Shown: positions 11,790 through 24,202, counted from the stretch's first letter. The stretch is 64,000 nt of DNA from Orientallactaga sibirica (GCA_036365145.1 JAEOAD010000018.1:7954001-8018000); one strand, 5' to 3'. Numbers and translations: made by a program. Notes: a model not told the origin generated them from the letters alone.

Positions 11790-12948
11790 CTCTGGGTTTC
11801 TTAGTTCACAATGAAGGTATCTTGCTGAACAATGATCCCTTTGCTGTCATGATGCAGAAGTGAGCTTCTGGGAGAAATCCTCTGAATGTCACTACCCACC
11901 TGACTGCTCGCTGGACACCAACATCTCCCCCTAGACAACTCTGAGCAGCTAGCTTCAGTGTCTTTACAGGACCATACCTGGAGGGACCTTTACCTTAGGA
12001 GTTGTAACAACAGAGTTCATTCAAAAGGACCAGCCCCATCCATTAAAGTGAAAACTAGCAACAGTAACATCTGAGCTTGCATTTGCAAGAAAACCTATCG
12101 TTATAGTTCTTCCTTGCTAAGAAATGTATGAAAGTCCTCAATTGGACAGAGTAAGAACAAACTTGCTGTTCTGATCCATTCTGCATTTGCCACATTCTTC
12201 TATGCTATGTTGACACTCTGTGCCACCTTGATTCTCCTCCGTTACATTCTGATGCTCCCTTTCTGGCTTCAAGGTCATGTTTTCAGCTTTAGTAAAGTGC
12301 TTTTTTCTAAGCTTTTTTGTTACAGTAATAAAAGACCAGTTTTGTGTTTCACAACTTTTTGCAAAATGGTCAGATGGAAGTGTCCAATATGCAAATAGAT
12401 TGATTCCATTGGTGGCAGTAGGAAGACCTGAATTTCCTGTGTATTGTTAATAAACATGCACCCTTTGTGTAACGGGTCAAAATATTTCCTGCTTAGTCAT
12501 TTCAGGCCTCTGCTTCATCGACTGCATTAGCAGGGAAGAATGAATCTATGGGGAGCTATTGGAACAATGGAATTTCTTTTTCAATATAGTTGATCTAGTA
12601 TAATAACCTTCCAGAAAGTAATTTGCCTAACTTAAATGAATGATTTCCCATGTATAGAATTCTAAATCCCAGTCTAATGAGGTTGAGTCCTTTGAAGAAC
12701 ATTTAATCTGCCAAATTCTAGATATTAACTCTTACCCCAAGGCACTGGAATAAAAAGTTTACATGACTGCAACCAACACAGTGCACAGCCCACCAGAAGG
12801 GGAGAATATCCACAAACTGTGCATCTAATAAGAAGGTGGTATCCAGAATACCTATGGGGGTATAACTCAGTTGTACAGCATTTGAGTGCAGAATAGCTAA
12901 GGAACTTCAAAAACTCAATTACAATAATATCTTAATTAAAAATGGACA
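11790..12948. other. No feature seen
   Basis: Unique sequence; short open frames only, none recognisable. Confidence 0.5.
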
Positions 12949-12949
12949 A

Positions 12950-13262
12950 GGCTGGGGATGTGGCTCAGTGGATAAAACCCTTGCCACACAAGCACCAGTA
13001 CCTGAATTAAAATATCCAGAACGCAAATAAATCCAGATGTAGTAGCAGGAGCATCTGTAATCCCAATGTGTGCTGATAGTGAGGTAGGAGGCAGAGATAG
13101 GGGAATTTCCCAAAGTTCTCAGGCCAATTAGACAGGTAAACACAGTGGTGAACATATGACCCTGCCTCAAACAAGCTAGAAGTCAAGAACTGACACCCAA
13201 GCTATCCTCTGACCTCCACACATATGCCATGGAAACACCACACACAAGCACGCATACACACC
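12950..13262 (+). repeat. B4/RSINE-like SINE
   Basis: Starts AAGGCTGGGGATGTGGCTCA (ID-like head), continues into a B1-like part (gcatctgtaatcccaatgtg, ccctgcctcaaac), and ends in the typical ctctgacctccacacatatg plus CA-rich tail. Confidence 0.75.
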
Positions 13263-13385
13263 AAAAAAGTAAACAGTATATCTAAATAGATATTTCTCAA
13301 AATAAAATATATAAATGACCAAGAGGTATACTAAAGAAAATGCTTTACCAGGAAACCCTGCCCTGCCTTTACTCTGGCCTGTTTG

Positions 13386-14335
13386 TCAGAAAATTTTCGC
13401 CTGCTATACAACTGACAGAGGCCTAATTTCTAGAATTTACAAAGAACTCCAAAGCCTAAACCATAAATCATCAAACAACCCACTCACAAAATGGGGCAGA
13501 GAACTGCACAGGGAGTTCTCAGAGGAAGACATACAAATAGCAAACACACATTTAAGAAAACATTCAACATCCCTGATCATCAGGGAAATACAAATGAAAA
13601 CAACTATGAGATTCCACCTTACCCCAGTAAGGATGGCTAACATTAACAAAAAAAAAAAAACAAAACAAAAAAAACAGGGCTGGAGAGATGGCTTAGCGGT
13701 TAAGGCGCCTGCTTCCAAAGCCTAAGAACGCCGGTTCCAATCTCCAGGTCCCACATTTAGCCAGATGCAAAGTGACGCAAGGGCACAATGCTGCCCTTGA
13801 CCACAAGGGGGCACACACATTTGGACTTCGTTCGCAGCAGCTGAGAGGCTGCTGGTGCGCCCATCTCTGTCTTCCTCTCCCTCTCTCTCTGTGTCTCTCT
13901 CCAAAAAAAAAAAAAAAAAAAAATGTAAACAAATGCTGGCGAGGCTGTGGAGAAATAGGAACAAGCTTTCATTGTTGGTGGGAATGTAAAATGGTCCAAC
14001 CATTATGTAAAGCTAAAATGGTTCAATCATTATGGAAAGCTATATGGAGACTCCTGGAAAGGATGACTATAGACCTACCAACAGATCCAGTTATTCCCTT
14101 ACTGGGCATTTATCCTAAAGGCTCCAAGCCTCAGATCAGAGAGATTTGCTCAACTATGTTTGTAGCTGCTCAATTCATTATAGCTAAGAGCTGGAATCAA
14201 CCCAATTGTCCATCATTAGATGACTGGATAACAAAGATGTGGTATATCTATACTATGCAATTCTACGTAGCAGTAAGGAAAGATGAAATAATGAAATTCG
14301 AAAAAAAATGGTCAAACATCTTTGCATCTTTGTAG
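13386..14335 (+). repeat. Jerboa L1 ORF2 C-terminal fragment
   Basis: Closely matches 37720-38345 of the L1 in this window (for example caactgacagaggcctaatt and gtggtatatctatactatgc). It lacks both the 5' part and the 3' UTR, and is split by the SINE at 13677-13923. Contains a 27-bp in-frame tandem duplication at 13988-14041. Confidence 0.88.
13677..13923 (+). repeat. DIP-type tRNA SINE, long subtype, nested in L1
   Basis: GGGCTGGAGAGATGGCTTAG head, GACCACAAGGGGGCACACAC, CT-rich region, pure A tail of about 20. Inserted after an A-rich site in L1 ORF2. Confidence 0.95.
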
Positions 14336-14499
14336 TAAGGACAAAACAGCGTGTTTTTTTTTTTATCCTTTCACTCAAATTGATCATGTTCCTTGGATTA
14401 GAAGTTGTTACTCCCAATTGATTTTACATTAAAATGGTCTCATGGGGTGGGACCTTTAAATATAAAAAAAAGTGCTTCATAACACTAATTTTCAAGAAA

Positions 14500-14632
14500 A
14501 TGCAAAAAAATCATGATACTTTCTCAACCTGGTAAGAATGGCTAATTAAAAAAAAAAACCTAAGAGTAATACATGTTAGCAAGGATGGGAAGAAAAGAGA
14601 ACTTTTATTCATTTTTGGCAGGTATAACAGCT
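14500..14632 (+). repeat. Old L1 ORF2 fragment
   Basis: Short decayed match to the L1 ORF2 C-terminal region ('aagaatggctaatt', then 'tgttagcaaggatgggaag'). Confidence 0.55.
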
Positions 14633-14637
14633 AACAT

Positions 14638-15004
14638 TGTCAACTTGATTGGATCTGGAGTCACCTAGGAGACAAATCTCTAGGCATGTCTTCCAACGTG
14701 ATTCTAGTTTAGGTTAATTAAGGTGGGGAGACCCATTCTAAATGTGGACAGCCCTATTTGATGGGCCAAGGTCCAACATCAACTACAAAAGAGAAAGCCA
14801 CATGATTATGGGCATTTATCTCTCTCCACTTCCTGACTGTGGGTACAATTTGACCAGCTGAGCTACCTCCAGCTCTTACTACATGCTTTCCCCACCATGG
14901 TGGTCCATACCCCCTGAGCCAAGCCACGAGTCAAAATAAACCTCTCTTCTTTTGAAGTTGCTTTTGTCAGGTATTCTGCCACAGCAACAAAAAGGTAACT
15001 AATA
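14638..15004 (+). repeat. Rodent dispersed repeat, TGTCAACTTGA family, copy 1
   Basis: Begins TGTCAACTTGATTGGATCTG and ends with CCAAGCCACGAGTCAAAATA, cttttgtcaggtattctgcc, aaggtaactaat. The same order recurs at 15475 and 23372. It is LTR-like in size and has a polyadenylation-like AATAAA; I do not assign a library name. Confidence 0.7.
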
Positions 15005-15474
15005 TATTTGTGATTCTACAGCCCAAGGTCAGTGCCATCCTCTTCAAAACTGGACAGAAATCACATGTCTCTGAACCATTGACCTTCAGGTTTCCAAAAT
15101 CTCAAAACTTTGGCAAACTTTTGGTAAGTTGGAGATGAAAGAATGCGGTAAACACCAAAGTTTCCCTGTGAGGGGGATTGACCTGGCACAGGTACGGAAG
15201 GATATTGCGTCCTGTGGAAAGGATTCAAATAAAAACATTTGGTTGAGTGTGTTTAAGGGCTAAAGACTTAAACATGTGGATTAGTTTGCTGTATTTTTTA
15301 AGTTTAGAGAGATTTTATTAATTTAAGAGAAGGAAAGGAGAGATAGTATGAAGGGCTCCTGCCCATGAGAAGGCAGGAAGGGGTAAAGCCCACCTAGAGA
15401 CCCAAATTGGGGTCATTTATAGGTTCTGAATGGAGGCTGAGTTAACCAGCCATGATGCCAAGCTTTGGGGGCTG
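15005..15474. other. No gene seen
   Basis: Unique, partly purine-rich (about 15310-15360). No recognisable repeat ends or exon. Confidence 0.45.
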
Positions 15475-15895
15475 AGTTTAACTAACTAGGTTCAAATTGA
15501 CCAGATCTAGAATCCTGTTGGAGACAAATCTCTGGTCATGCCTATGAGGGAGTCTCTACATGAGATTAACTGAATTAGGAAGACCCACCTTAACTGTGGC
15601 CATCTCATAGCCTGGAGTACCAGACTGAATAAAAAGGAGAAATCAAGCAGAATGTAACCATTCACTACTCTCTGTCTCCTGACTAAAAGTGCAGTGTGAC
15701 CAGCTGTTTCAACATCCTGCTACTATGAGTTCCCACCATGATAAAATGTATTTCCTTAAAGTTTAATGCAAAATAAGCCCTTCCTTCCTTCCTTCCTTCC
15801 TTCCTTCCTTCCTTCCTTCCTTCCTTCCTTCCTTCCTTCCCTCCTTCAAGTTGCTTCTTGTCAGGTATATTGCCACTGGAAAAAGGAAACTAAGT
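15475..15895 (+). repeat. TGTCAACTTGA family, copy 2
   Basis: Shares with copy 1 'gagacaaatctctggtcatg', 'gaagacccaccttaactgtg', 'gtgtgaccagctg' and the closing 'ttgtcaggtatattgccac'. A (TTCC)n expansion lies inside the 3' part. Confidence 0.7.
15776..15846 (+). repeat. (TTCC)n microsatellite
   Basis: About 16 TTCC units replacing the single 'cccttccttccttaagtt' type motif of the family's 3' end. Confidence 0.95.
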
Positions 15896-16274
15896 GGCAC
15901 ACTCCTCATTTCTTACACTTTTCTACCTGATTCCATAATTTAGACTCAATCTATTCTGCTATTGTTGTTCAGTGTTCCTAGATATACACTAGATCCATAT
16001 GTGGCATAGACCAAGTATTCCATTTCCCTCCTGATCTTCACAGCCATCCCATTCGTTATTTAAATTCAGACACTAAATTACTCCAGCTATTATTGAATTG
16101 CTTTTATCTCCCTTTAATCCTGCCAGCTTTTGTCTCATAGTCTAGGGTAGTGCAGGTATATAGTTACAATGTCATATCTTCTTTGTAAATGGACCCTTTA
16201 TATAATGTTTGCATTTGTCTTTTGTAATAAGTTCATTTTGTTTAATATTATTATAGATTCTCAGCTCTCTGTTG
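15896..16274. other. No feature seen
   Basis: AT-rich unique sequence. Confidence 0.5.
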
Positions 16275-16279
16275 GTTAC

Positions 16280-16638
16280 TGTGGTAGTTTGAATAGATGG
16301 CCCCCAATATATTCAGTGTTTATTAGTTTGTATTTTGCATCTGCAGCCACCTGGCTGGAGGCAGTGTCACTGGGTGGATCTTAATGTGTGGTGGTGGGTT
16401 TGACATTCCAATCTAAAGATATGCAAAGTTTGCCTAGCTGGAATTCCTGAAGTGTGTTGTGCTGTGTGGCTTTTGTCTTGTGGCTTCCCTCTCTGTGTTT
16501 GGTTCTGTGAAGGCAGGCCAGCTTCTTCTGCCATTATGGAACTTCCCCTGGATCTGTAAGCTTCAATAAATATCTCTTCCTGCATAACTTTGCCTGGTCT
16601 GGAAGTTCATCTCAGTGAACCTGAAGCTGTCTGCTACA
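16280..16638 (+). mobile_element. Solo MaLR-like LTR with 5-bp target duplication
   Basis: Starts TGTGGTAGTTTGAATAGATG and ends GAAGCTGTCTGCTACA, so TG...CA. It is flanked by GTTAC at 16275-16279 and 16639-16643, a perfect 5-bp target duplication. It has an AATAAA at about 16565 and is 359 bp long. No internal region, so it is a solo LTR of the ERVL-MaLR kind. Confidence 0.85.
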
Positions 16639-16643
16639 GTTAC

Positions 16644-17213
16644 TGTTTTCATGGTGGAACTTTTTCAGTCCTTTACTTTCAACCTATGTATGGCTCTTGC
16701 AGATACTATATAGCTCAATGATTTTTTGATGCATAAAGCAAATCTCTACATTTTACTTGCTATGTTAATATATTAACTTAATATAATTATTGACAAGGTA
16801 GGATTTATGTCTGCCATTTTACTATTTGTTTGCAATATAATTTATGACTTTTGCATTTCAAATTACTGTATTCTTTTGTGTTGTACTTTTTAGTATGTCA
16901 TTTTAATCTTGTTTCTTTCACTTGTTTTTAGTCATTTCTTAGTGTTGTCCTAGTCATTGAAATATATGTATTTATAACAACCTATCTAATATTAATATCA
17001 ACTTTATTTCAATATACAAAATGTTGCTTCCTTTGTCCTTCTTTGTGCTGTTATTGTCACACAAATTATGTGTTTATACATTGTATCGTCATAAAAGAGG
17101 TAATGGGTTGATATTCATTGCTTTATGCAGCTGTCTTTTAAATCAGAGAGAATATGAAAGAAGTACAAACTATACCTACATGGAGACTGCCTTTATATTT
17201 ACCTATGATGTTA
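16644..17213. other. No feature seen
   Basis: AT-rich unique sequence. Confidence 0.5.
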
Positions 17214-17223
17214 AGTTTACATA

Positions 17224-17489
17224 TTTTTTTTTTTTTTTTAATATTTATTTTTTATTTTGGAGAGAGACACAGAGAGATAGGGAGAGTAAGACAGATAGAG
17301 ATAAATGTGTCAGCAGCCTCTCAGCCTCTGCAAACAAAATCCAGATGCGTGCGCCCCCTTTTGGGCAAGTGCGGCATTGCACCCTTGCATCACTTTGCAT
17401 CTGGCTAAATGTGGGACCTGGAGATTGGAACCATCATTCTTAGGCTTAGGAGGCAGGCGCCTTAACCACTAAGCCATCTCTCCAGCCCT
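17224..17489 (-). repeat. DIP-type tRNA SINE, long subtype
   Basis: Antisense copy ending TAAGCCATCTCTCCAGCC. Direct repeat GTTTACATAT flanks it at 17214-17223 and 17490-17499. Confidence 0.95.
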
Positions 17490-17499
17490 GTTTACATAT

Positions 17500-18279
17500 G
17501 TTTATTTCTACAGGCCTTTATTTCAGCCTAAAGGTTTCTTTTGGCATTTATTTAGAGTTTTCTCTACTGTTTCCTAGATTACAGCCACAGTGCTCAAACT
17601 GATTTATCTGTGGCATACATTATTCTCTTCTATTCACCTTAATACAATCAAATTGATCATTTTAAAATTATATCTGTCTTCCCTTGCTTATCTCCTTCCA
17701 TAGATCCACATTATCACCATATAAATTTCAAAGATCTCTTGATTTGAATCTATACTTTTCCCTTGCAAATATTATTCCAACTATACATACTTTTGCAATT
17801 CCATATGAATTCTGCACTGTCTCCTTAGTATTCTTATCTCTTGTTCTCTGGGAGAATTAATGAATTAATTCAGCACATACTTTCTAAGCACAGCACTATT
17901 TGTCTGGCCTGATGCAACATTCAAGGCACGGGGGTGGGGGGGGGGAGAATTCAAGATGCAGGCAATGCTTTCTTCACTATGAACTTCCTTGTCAGAGAGA
18001 AAAATTGAAAATATTTAAGTTAAAAAAACTGAATTTAAAAATGCTCAAACTTCTGTGAAGATAGCAAATGGAACAATAGAACAGAACAAAACTCATCATG
18101 TTAGTAAAAATGTTCTCTCCAAGCAAACTTTTGAGATGCAATCCAAGGGATGATAAGGAGACAATAAAGAATGAAAGGAAAGCGGAACTCAGCATGAAGG
18201 TCATGAGATCAAATAAAGTCAGAGTAAAACACAGATAGAAAATAAAATAGAGAAAAATTGTTCCAGAAGCCACCGTAGA

Positions 18280-18312
<33 letters not shown>

Positions 18313-18571
18313 ACTTAACTTCAGTTCCTCAAGTAACTGCTGAATGGACCAGCTGACAGATGGGAAATCCATGGAAAAGGGGGAGGTCTATGTAAAAATA
18401 TGCTGTTATTTAGGTGGCCCACCCCTACCAAGCAAGTCCAGAGTTTCCCTTGTAGTCATTCCCATCTGCACTTCCACCCTTGTGAGCTAAAAAGGCTTTT
18501 TACATTCATGTTTCATACAAAGAAAGAGATGAGGACTCAATAGCAGCTGCTTAGAGTTGGGTATAGAAAAA

Positions 18572-18616
<45 letters not shown>

Positions 18617-19700
18617 GCTTGGTCAGCAATGATTACATTTTTTAAGGAAACTTAAAACCTTCCATCCATTCTTCTCAAAGTTGTGATCCAGCTGAGTGTT
18701 GGGTAAGCAAGGTCCATGATAGGAGATGGCAAAAATAATGAGAGTATGTGCCACAAAGTAGGGTGTTGACTGAGGAGGTGGGCTGAGTGTCCAGCCCACA
18801 GGTACAAACTCTACTGACATTGGGAATTTGATGTCAAATTGGAACCACAGCCTGACGGGACAGAAATTTCTTCCTGATACCAGCTTTCTCTGTATTTATT
18901 TATTTAATAAATGAGTTTAATACTATGTGCCAGTCCTTGATCCAGATCCAAAAATACCTCTGTAAACAAATACAGATCTCTCTCAGAATTATACTCAAAT
19001 GGGGCAAAGACAGACAATAAGTAAACAAGTGGATAGCACAGAGAATGTGTCAAGTCCTAAGTAATATCTTCATTAAAAACTGAAGCTGGAAGTGCTAGGA
19101 GGTTCTGCTTCAAGACAAGACAGAGTAACAAGAACCAGATTTACTCTTCCACTTAAAACAACTAAAACTCTAGACAAAGGAGCTGATTCAATGGTTTTCA
19201 AGTCTGGGGTGATGAATGATAATGGTTCTTGAGAGCAGAAAACAAAGTGAACTCACTGCTCAGAGTTTCTAGAGTAAAGAAAAAGGAATGCAGGCAGAGC
19301 CCAACATTCTCTCTGACTGGAGAAAGTAAAGCTGAATGGTGTCTAGAGGGACTGAAGCAGCTCAAGTTTCCAAAAAGAGTGCCACAGAGGACAGAACTAT
19401 TCAGACAGAAAACTCAAGAGGTCTTCAGAGACAACCCTGAGTACTTACTGACACCTACTCATGAGGAAACCATTTGGGGCTGAGAAGAGAATGTCTGTCT
19501 GCTGGACTTAAGGAACCTCAAGCAGCTGTAGTGATTCAGGAGAGAATGATAAGAAAGAAAATTGGCAGATAATGGAGGACTGCTTGTGTGGAGACTTAGA
19601 GAGCTTGGAAAAATTTTGGCTTTTGCTCCAAGTATGCATGGGAGGATTTTGAGAGTACACATGGAATAATATGAATCATATTTTGATATAAAAGCATCAC
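17500..19700. other. Unique DNA with two CA microsatellites
   Basis: (CA)n at 18283-18311 and 18573-18614, and a G-run at about 17931-17946. The segment 18960-19060 resembles an old mammalian dispersed repeat. No exon recognised. Confidence 0.5.
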
Positions 19701-19704
19701 TCCA

Positions 19705-20090
19705 AATTCTTGCTGCAATTTTGAAGAATGTCCCACAAAGGCTCATGTGTTAAAGGCTTGGACCCTGAGGTGGTGCTGTTGGGACAGGCTGTGGTCCTTT
19801 AAAAGATGGAACTTAGCTGGAGGTCCTTGGGTAATTAAGGTTTTACCCTCAAATGAGAGTAAGGGACCTCAGCTTCTTCATTGTCTTCATGTCTGACTCT
19901 TGCTGCCTGGCTGATGAGGTGAAGGGTTTGCTCAGCCATGTGTCTGTGCCATGATGTGCTATCCTGCCAGAAGCCCAAACACTGGAACCAACTAGTCTAG
20001 AATCTAGAGAACCAAGACCAAAATAAAACCATTTTCTTTTTAATCTTATTTTTTCAGATACTACATTGTAATGATGAATAATACAGTACC
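19705..20090 (+). repeat. Old MaLR-like or DNA-type repeat
   Basis: Contains 'gaatgtcccacaaaggctca', 'tgtgttaaaggcttgg', and a closing part with AATAAA-like 'accaaaataaaacc'. This order is common in rodent dispersed repeats; class uncertain. Confidence 0.5.
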
Positions 20091-20349
20091 GAACAGATAA
20101 TAGTGGTGAGCAATGGAAGGCTGCCAAGATGAATGTTATAATCAAAGAAGAAGCTGATGTGAGAGCTGGCAAGGTATTGAGAATATATCAGGTTCTGGAT
20201 TGATTTTGAACCCAAGGGGAATGGTTTACAGATTTAGTCCAGAAACATTGTTCTACATGAAGATGTCTTTCAAATAGATTGCCTTCTTATAGGGCATGGT
20301 TGAAGGACCCTGGACTACTGGAGGTTTAGACAGCTTGAGCTATCAGGAA

Positions 20350-20999
20350 TGTCTGAGGGCCCCTGACCCCCGAGGTTGCAGTGAGCCTAAACCCTGACAA
20401 TCTCTCCTCGAGACCAGCAGGAATGAGGCTTCTCCCTCCCATAGAAGTTGCAGTGATACTAAACCCTGACAAATCTTGAGACTGGCAGGAGTGAGGCTGC
20501 TCCCTGTCCCCCCCCCCCCAGTGTGGGGCACCTGGACATCCTGATAAGACTTAGGTTTCACTTTCCCCAGAGTCTCATGACCCTTGTACATTTAAGCCCC
20601 TATATGTTAATGAGGTATCAGCTAGCAGTCTTCTCACAGCCAATTCCTCTATGAGCCATACCCTATACCTTTTCCTGCCTCTACTTAGACCATGTAACCC
20701 TTTCCTGCTCACCCAAAGTCCCTACATGCTAATTAGGCATCAGCAGGACCTTTGTACTAACCAATCCCCTATGACCCCTACCTCTTCCTGCTCTTTCACA
20801 AAGGCTTATAAACCCGTTCCCCTGACAACAAACAAGCTGCCCTCTGAGGCTGCCTCCAGGGTGTTTCTTCCTGTCGCACTCATGGCCTCTCAAGACCCTG
20901 CTCCACAGTTGCCTGGATGTCTCCGGAACCGCAGCCACGGGGACCCCAGGAACCACAGGAACCACACCTTCTTTCTTACGCCTTTCTATCTGTGCAACA
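20350..20999 (+). mobile_element. Solo retroviral-type LTR with duplicated U3 blocks
   Basis: TG start (TGTCTGAGGGCCCCTGACCC), a TATAAA-type promoter at about 20807, a GC-rich R/U5-like segment and a CA end near 20999. Two direct duplications lie upstream of the promoter: about 20373-20440 with 20445-20505, and about 20590-20680 with 20713-20800. No viral genes beside it; target duplication not clear. ERV1-like by structure. Confidence 0.65.
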
Positions 21000-21029
21000 G
21001 AAAGTACAAGCTAACATAAACCTTCAAGG

Positions 21030-21105
21030 GAATATATCTCAGTGATAGAGCACTTGCTTAGTATGTGCAAGGCTATAGGTTCAATGGCCAGGAAAGAAAA
21101 TAAAG
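21030..21105 (+). repeat. ID SINE
   Basis: tRNA-Ala-like ID element: aagggaatatatctcagtga, tagagcacttgcttagtatg, then an A/G-rich tail. Confidence 0.8.
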
Positions 21106-23370
21106 GAAGAAGAAGAGAGAGAACAGAAGAAGGAAACGTTTTTAGCTTTTGTCCAAAAAGAAAAGGAAGTTATAAACCTCTAATCATAGATAGCATGTCA
21201 GGAAAGAACTTGTAGTACTAAAAACATCCTCTCAGACTGGCTTTTAGGGGACTTCCTATCCAAGTATCAGAGAGCAGTTTCTTCCATTTATATATCTCTA
21301 ATTATTAGCAAATATTTTTGAAATAAGGTAACAAAAATAATTCATTATTCATAGAAGCAGATTGGTATTAAATATATACATTTGGAGATAAGAGAAATTT
21401 CAAGACTGGAAAAACATAATGAGCCTACAGAGAGCCATAGCTGAAGCCAATTTGGGCTGAATGATGGAGCACCAAGTAGATCAAATCACCTAATAACTAT
21501 GCTATTTTGGGTGGTCAAAGGGAAATCAAGGAAAATGTTTGAGCAGATGAATAACATATAGATAACAGAATGATCTGGATGCAAAAGGAACTGAAGATAG
21601 GCAGAATTTTTAAGAGGTCTGGTTAATAGTTAGGCTGGTGGGGATATGTGACAGAGAAAAATAAATTGAGAAAGTCTATAGTGAAGACTTGATATCTCAA
21701 GGGAATGGACTAAAAACACAAGAGAATAGTTTCTAAGAATGACCTCCCGATCTCTTGGGTTTTACAAATGAGTCCCCTTAGTCATCCTGAGAAACTAGCA
21801 CTAGGAAAATCATAAATATTTTATACCTCTCAAATTGTTTCCACATCCACTAGTCATTTGATGTTCCAAACTACCATAAGAGGCAACAGGAGATATTCTA
21901 TCATCTCCATTTTAAAGTTGGGGAAACTATATCCCAGAAAGAGTATCTGGCTTGCCAAAGTGACAGTGCTGACTGATCTTGTTTTTGGCCCAGGATTCTC
22001 TAACTACACAATGGCTGCACCTCCCATGCTGTCATTCTCTAATAATGAACTTGTTGATTAAAATTATAGCTGGCTTGAGTTGGCTTAATATTTCAGGGAT
22101 GAAGCCCATTTGAAAGGTTACTGTGGCTTGGTATAAGTTTATTTAATAAATATTTTTTCTTATTTGGAGGTTTTAATTTTAAGTATGTGGTCTGCTTTTT
22201 TGTACGATTATTTGCTCAAAAAATTTTAGTCAGCAACACACCTCATAAAATTTTAATGTGTTTCAGAGCTCCTTTTACTGTTTAAAGCAGACAAATCAGG
22301 CATTCTTGCATTTTGAATGTGGTACCCCTATAATTAGGCTCTCTCTAAGGAAGTTCCTTCCAAACTCTGAAGTAAAATTTCCCTTTTTAAAATATCAAAA
22401 CAGCACTTGAATAGAGATTTGTCTCAGATTGTTCCTGCATTGCACCAAGGATCTGAACACCAACACTTCAGACATGCAGCTTTCATGTTACCTGTATTTC
22501 TTAAATTTTGAAGATGCCTGGCTCTCAAGGGTAGCTTTCAGAATAGTAGATCAGGGAGGGATGACTTAGGAGCAGGGCATAAAAGAATTGAAATTCAAGC
22601 ACTGGTGTCATTATACACATAACTTTTAACAAGTAAATTTGCCTCTCTGAGTATCACTTGCTCACCTCTATTATAAAATACTTATGTTTCATGTCACAAC
22701 ATTATTATATTGATATAGGATAGTAAAGTTGAGATTGTTGAGCCTGAAGTGTGTCCTCAATGAATATTTATTACCTTTAAGACAAGATTTGCCAGCACCA
22801 TCAGGGAACTCGTAGCTCCACTTACTTGGAGGATTAGCACTTTGACCTCCTAAATTATGCTGTTTTACCAGGCTCAGAGATTTATGCTGAGGACTCTTAC
22901 CTGGTCATAATCTATTATCACTGGTTTGAGCAGTAAGCCACTAAACTTTATTTGAATTTGGAGAGTAACAATCTTAACATATTCAATACTTTTAATCAAG
23001 CACTATCTGAGATCTCTTAATATTCTAAGCTTTAATATTTGCCCACTGAACAATGCTCTTGCTCTGCTGGAAATTACTTTCTAGTGGGAAATGTCAACAA
23101 CAGGTAGACAAGAAAATAAAGAAAAAGGAACTTTACTAACAGGTACACTGAAGAATGTTAAATGGATGGGATGATAAAGTGTTGGGATCCACTGTGGATA
23201 GAATGGACAAACAAGGCATTTTTGAGGAAGTAACATTGAATCTGAGCATCCAGTGATGAGAAGGATTATTATGAAAATCAAAGAAGAGAATCCTTCAGCA
23301 AAAGGGAAAAACTTAAGCAAAGGTCCTGAAAATAGAAATCCACTTTGGGTTCAATGAAGTTTAATTTTTA
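21106..23370. other. Unique DNA with MIR remnants
   Basis: About 21885-22035 (catctccattttaaagttgg, aaactatatcccagaaagag) and about 22610-22775 resemble plus-strand MIR. 23060-23330 looks like an ancient dispersed repeat. No exon recognised. Confidence 0.5.
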
Positions 23371-23371
23371 T

Positions 23372-23731
23372 TGTCAACTTGAATAGGCCTAGAATCAGCA
23401 TGAAATCCCACCCCTGGATGTATTTATGAGTGTTAAATTCAGAAAAGTTTGACTGAACAGGGAAGACCCTGCCAAGATTCCAGATCCTAAATGTGACAGG
23501 CACCCACCCATGGCCTGGGGTCTCAGACTGAGCAAAAAGAAGAAAATGAGCTGAGCACCAGAATTCATCACTCTTTGTTTCTTGACTATGGTGTAATATG
23601 ACCAGCTGCTATTGCATCCCCACTTCCCCATCATGATAGACTCTAAAACTGTGAGCCAAAATAAAGTCTTCCTTTCTTAAGTTGCTTTTGTGAAGTATTT
23701 TATCACAGCAATGAGAAAAGTAACTATAGAG
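23372..23731 (+). repeat. TGTCAACTTGA family, copy 3
   Basis: TGTCAACTTGAATAGGCCTA start, 'gaccagctgctattgcatcc', AATAAA at about 23662 and closing 'agtaactata', in the same order as copies 1 and 2. Confidence 0.75.
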
Positions 23732-24192
23732 GTTCTCATTAAACAGAAAGACCATCGAGGTGTCTCTGGACAAGAGTATGACTAGAGTCTCAGAGTGAGC
23801 TGAATTATAGGACAGGAGTGTGAGGAAGAAGCATACCAGATCATAATGCCTGGAAGGCTTTGTTCTACAAGGAATGGAGCCCATTAGATACGAGCTTCCT
23901 AAACTGTGGATAGGGACCTTGTAAAATGTTTCTGAATGTTGAACAAGTAAAAATTAGCTCAAGATTAAATGTGCCATGAATTCTAGGTGTTTCAGGCAGC
24001 ACTCACTCATACTGAACCAAAACAATCCACTGCAACAGTGGTTCTGAACACATTGCAAGTTTTTTTTATTCTTCATAAAAGTTTTCTGTTCTTAGAGCCA
24101 TAATGTTTAATTATGGAAAACAAAGACATAACATTTTCCTACCATCATTCCTCAATCTGAATCAAAATAGTATTCCTTTGGATTATGGTGTG
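23732..24192. other. No feature seen
   Basis: Unique sequence. Confidence 0.5.
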
Positions 24193-24202
24193 AGAATGCT
24201 TG

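Noticed and set aside
13772..14335. 187-codon open frame
   Set aside because: It starts inside a SINE and continues into L1 ORF2; a composite of two mobile elements.
15776..15846. Regular short repeats as a CRISPR-like or satellite array
   Set aside because: A simple (TTCC)n microsatellite without spacers.
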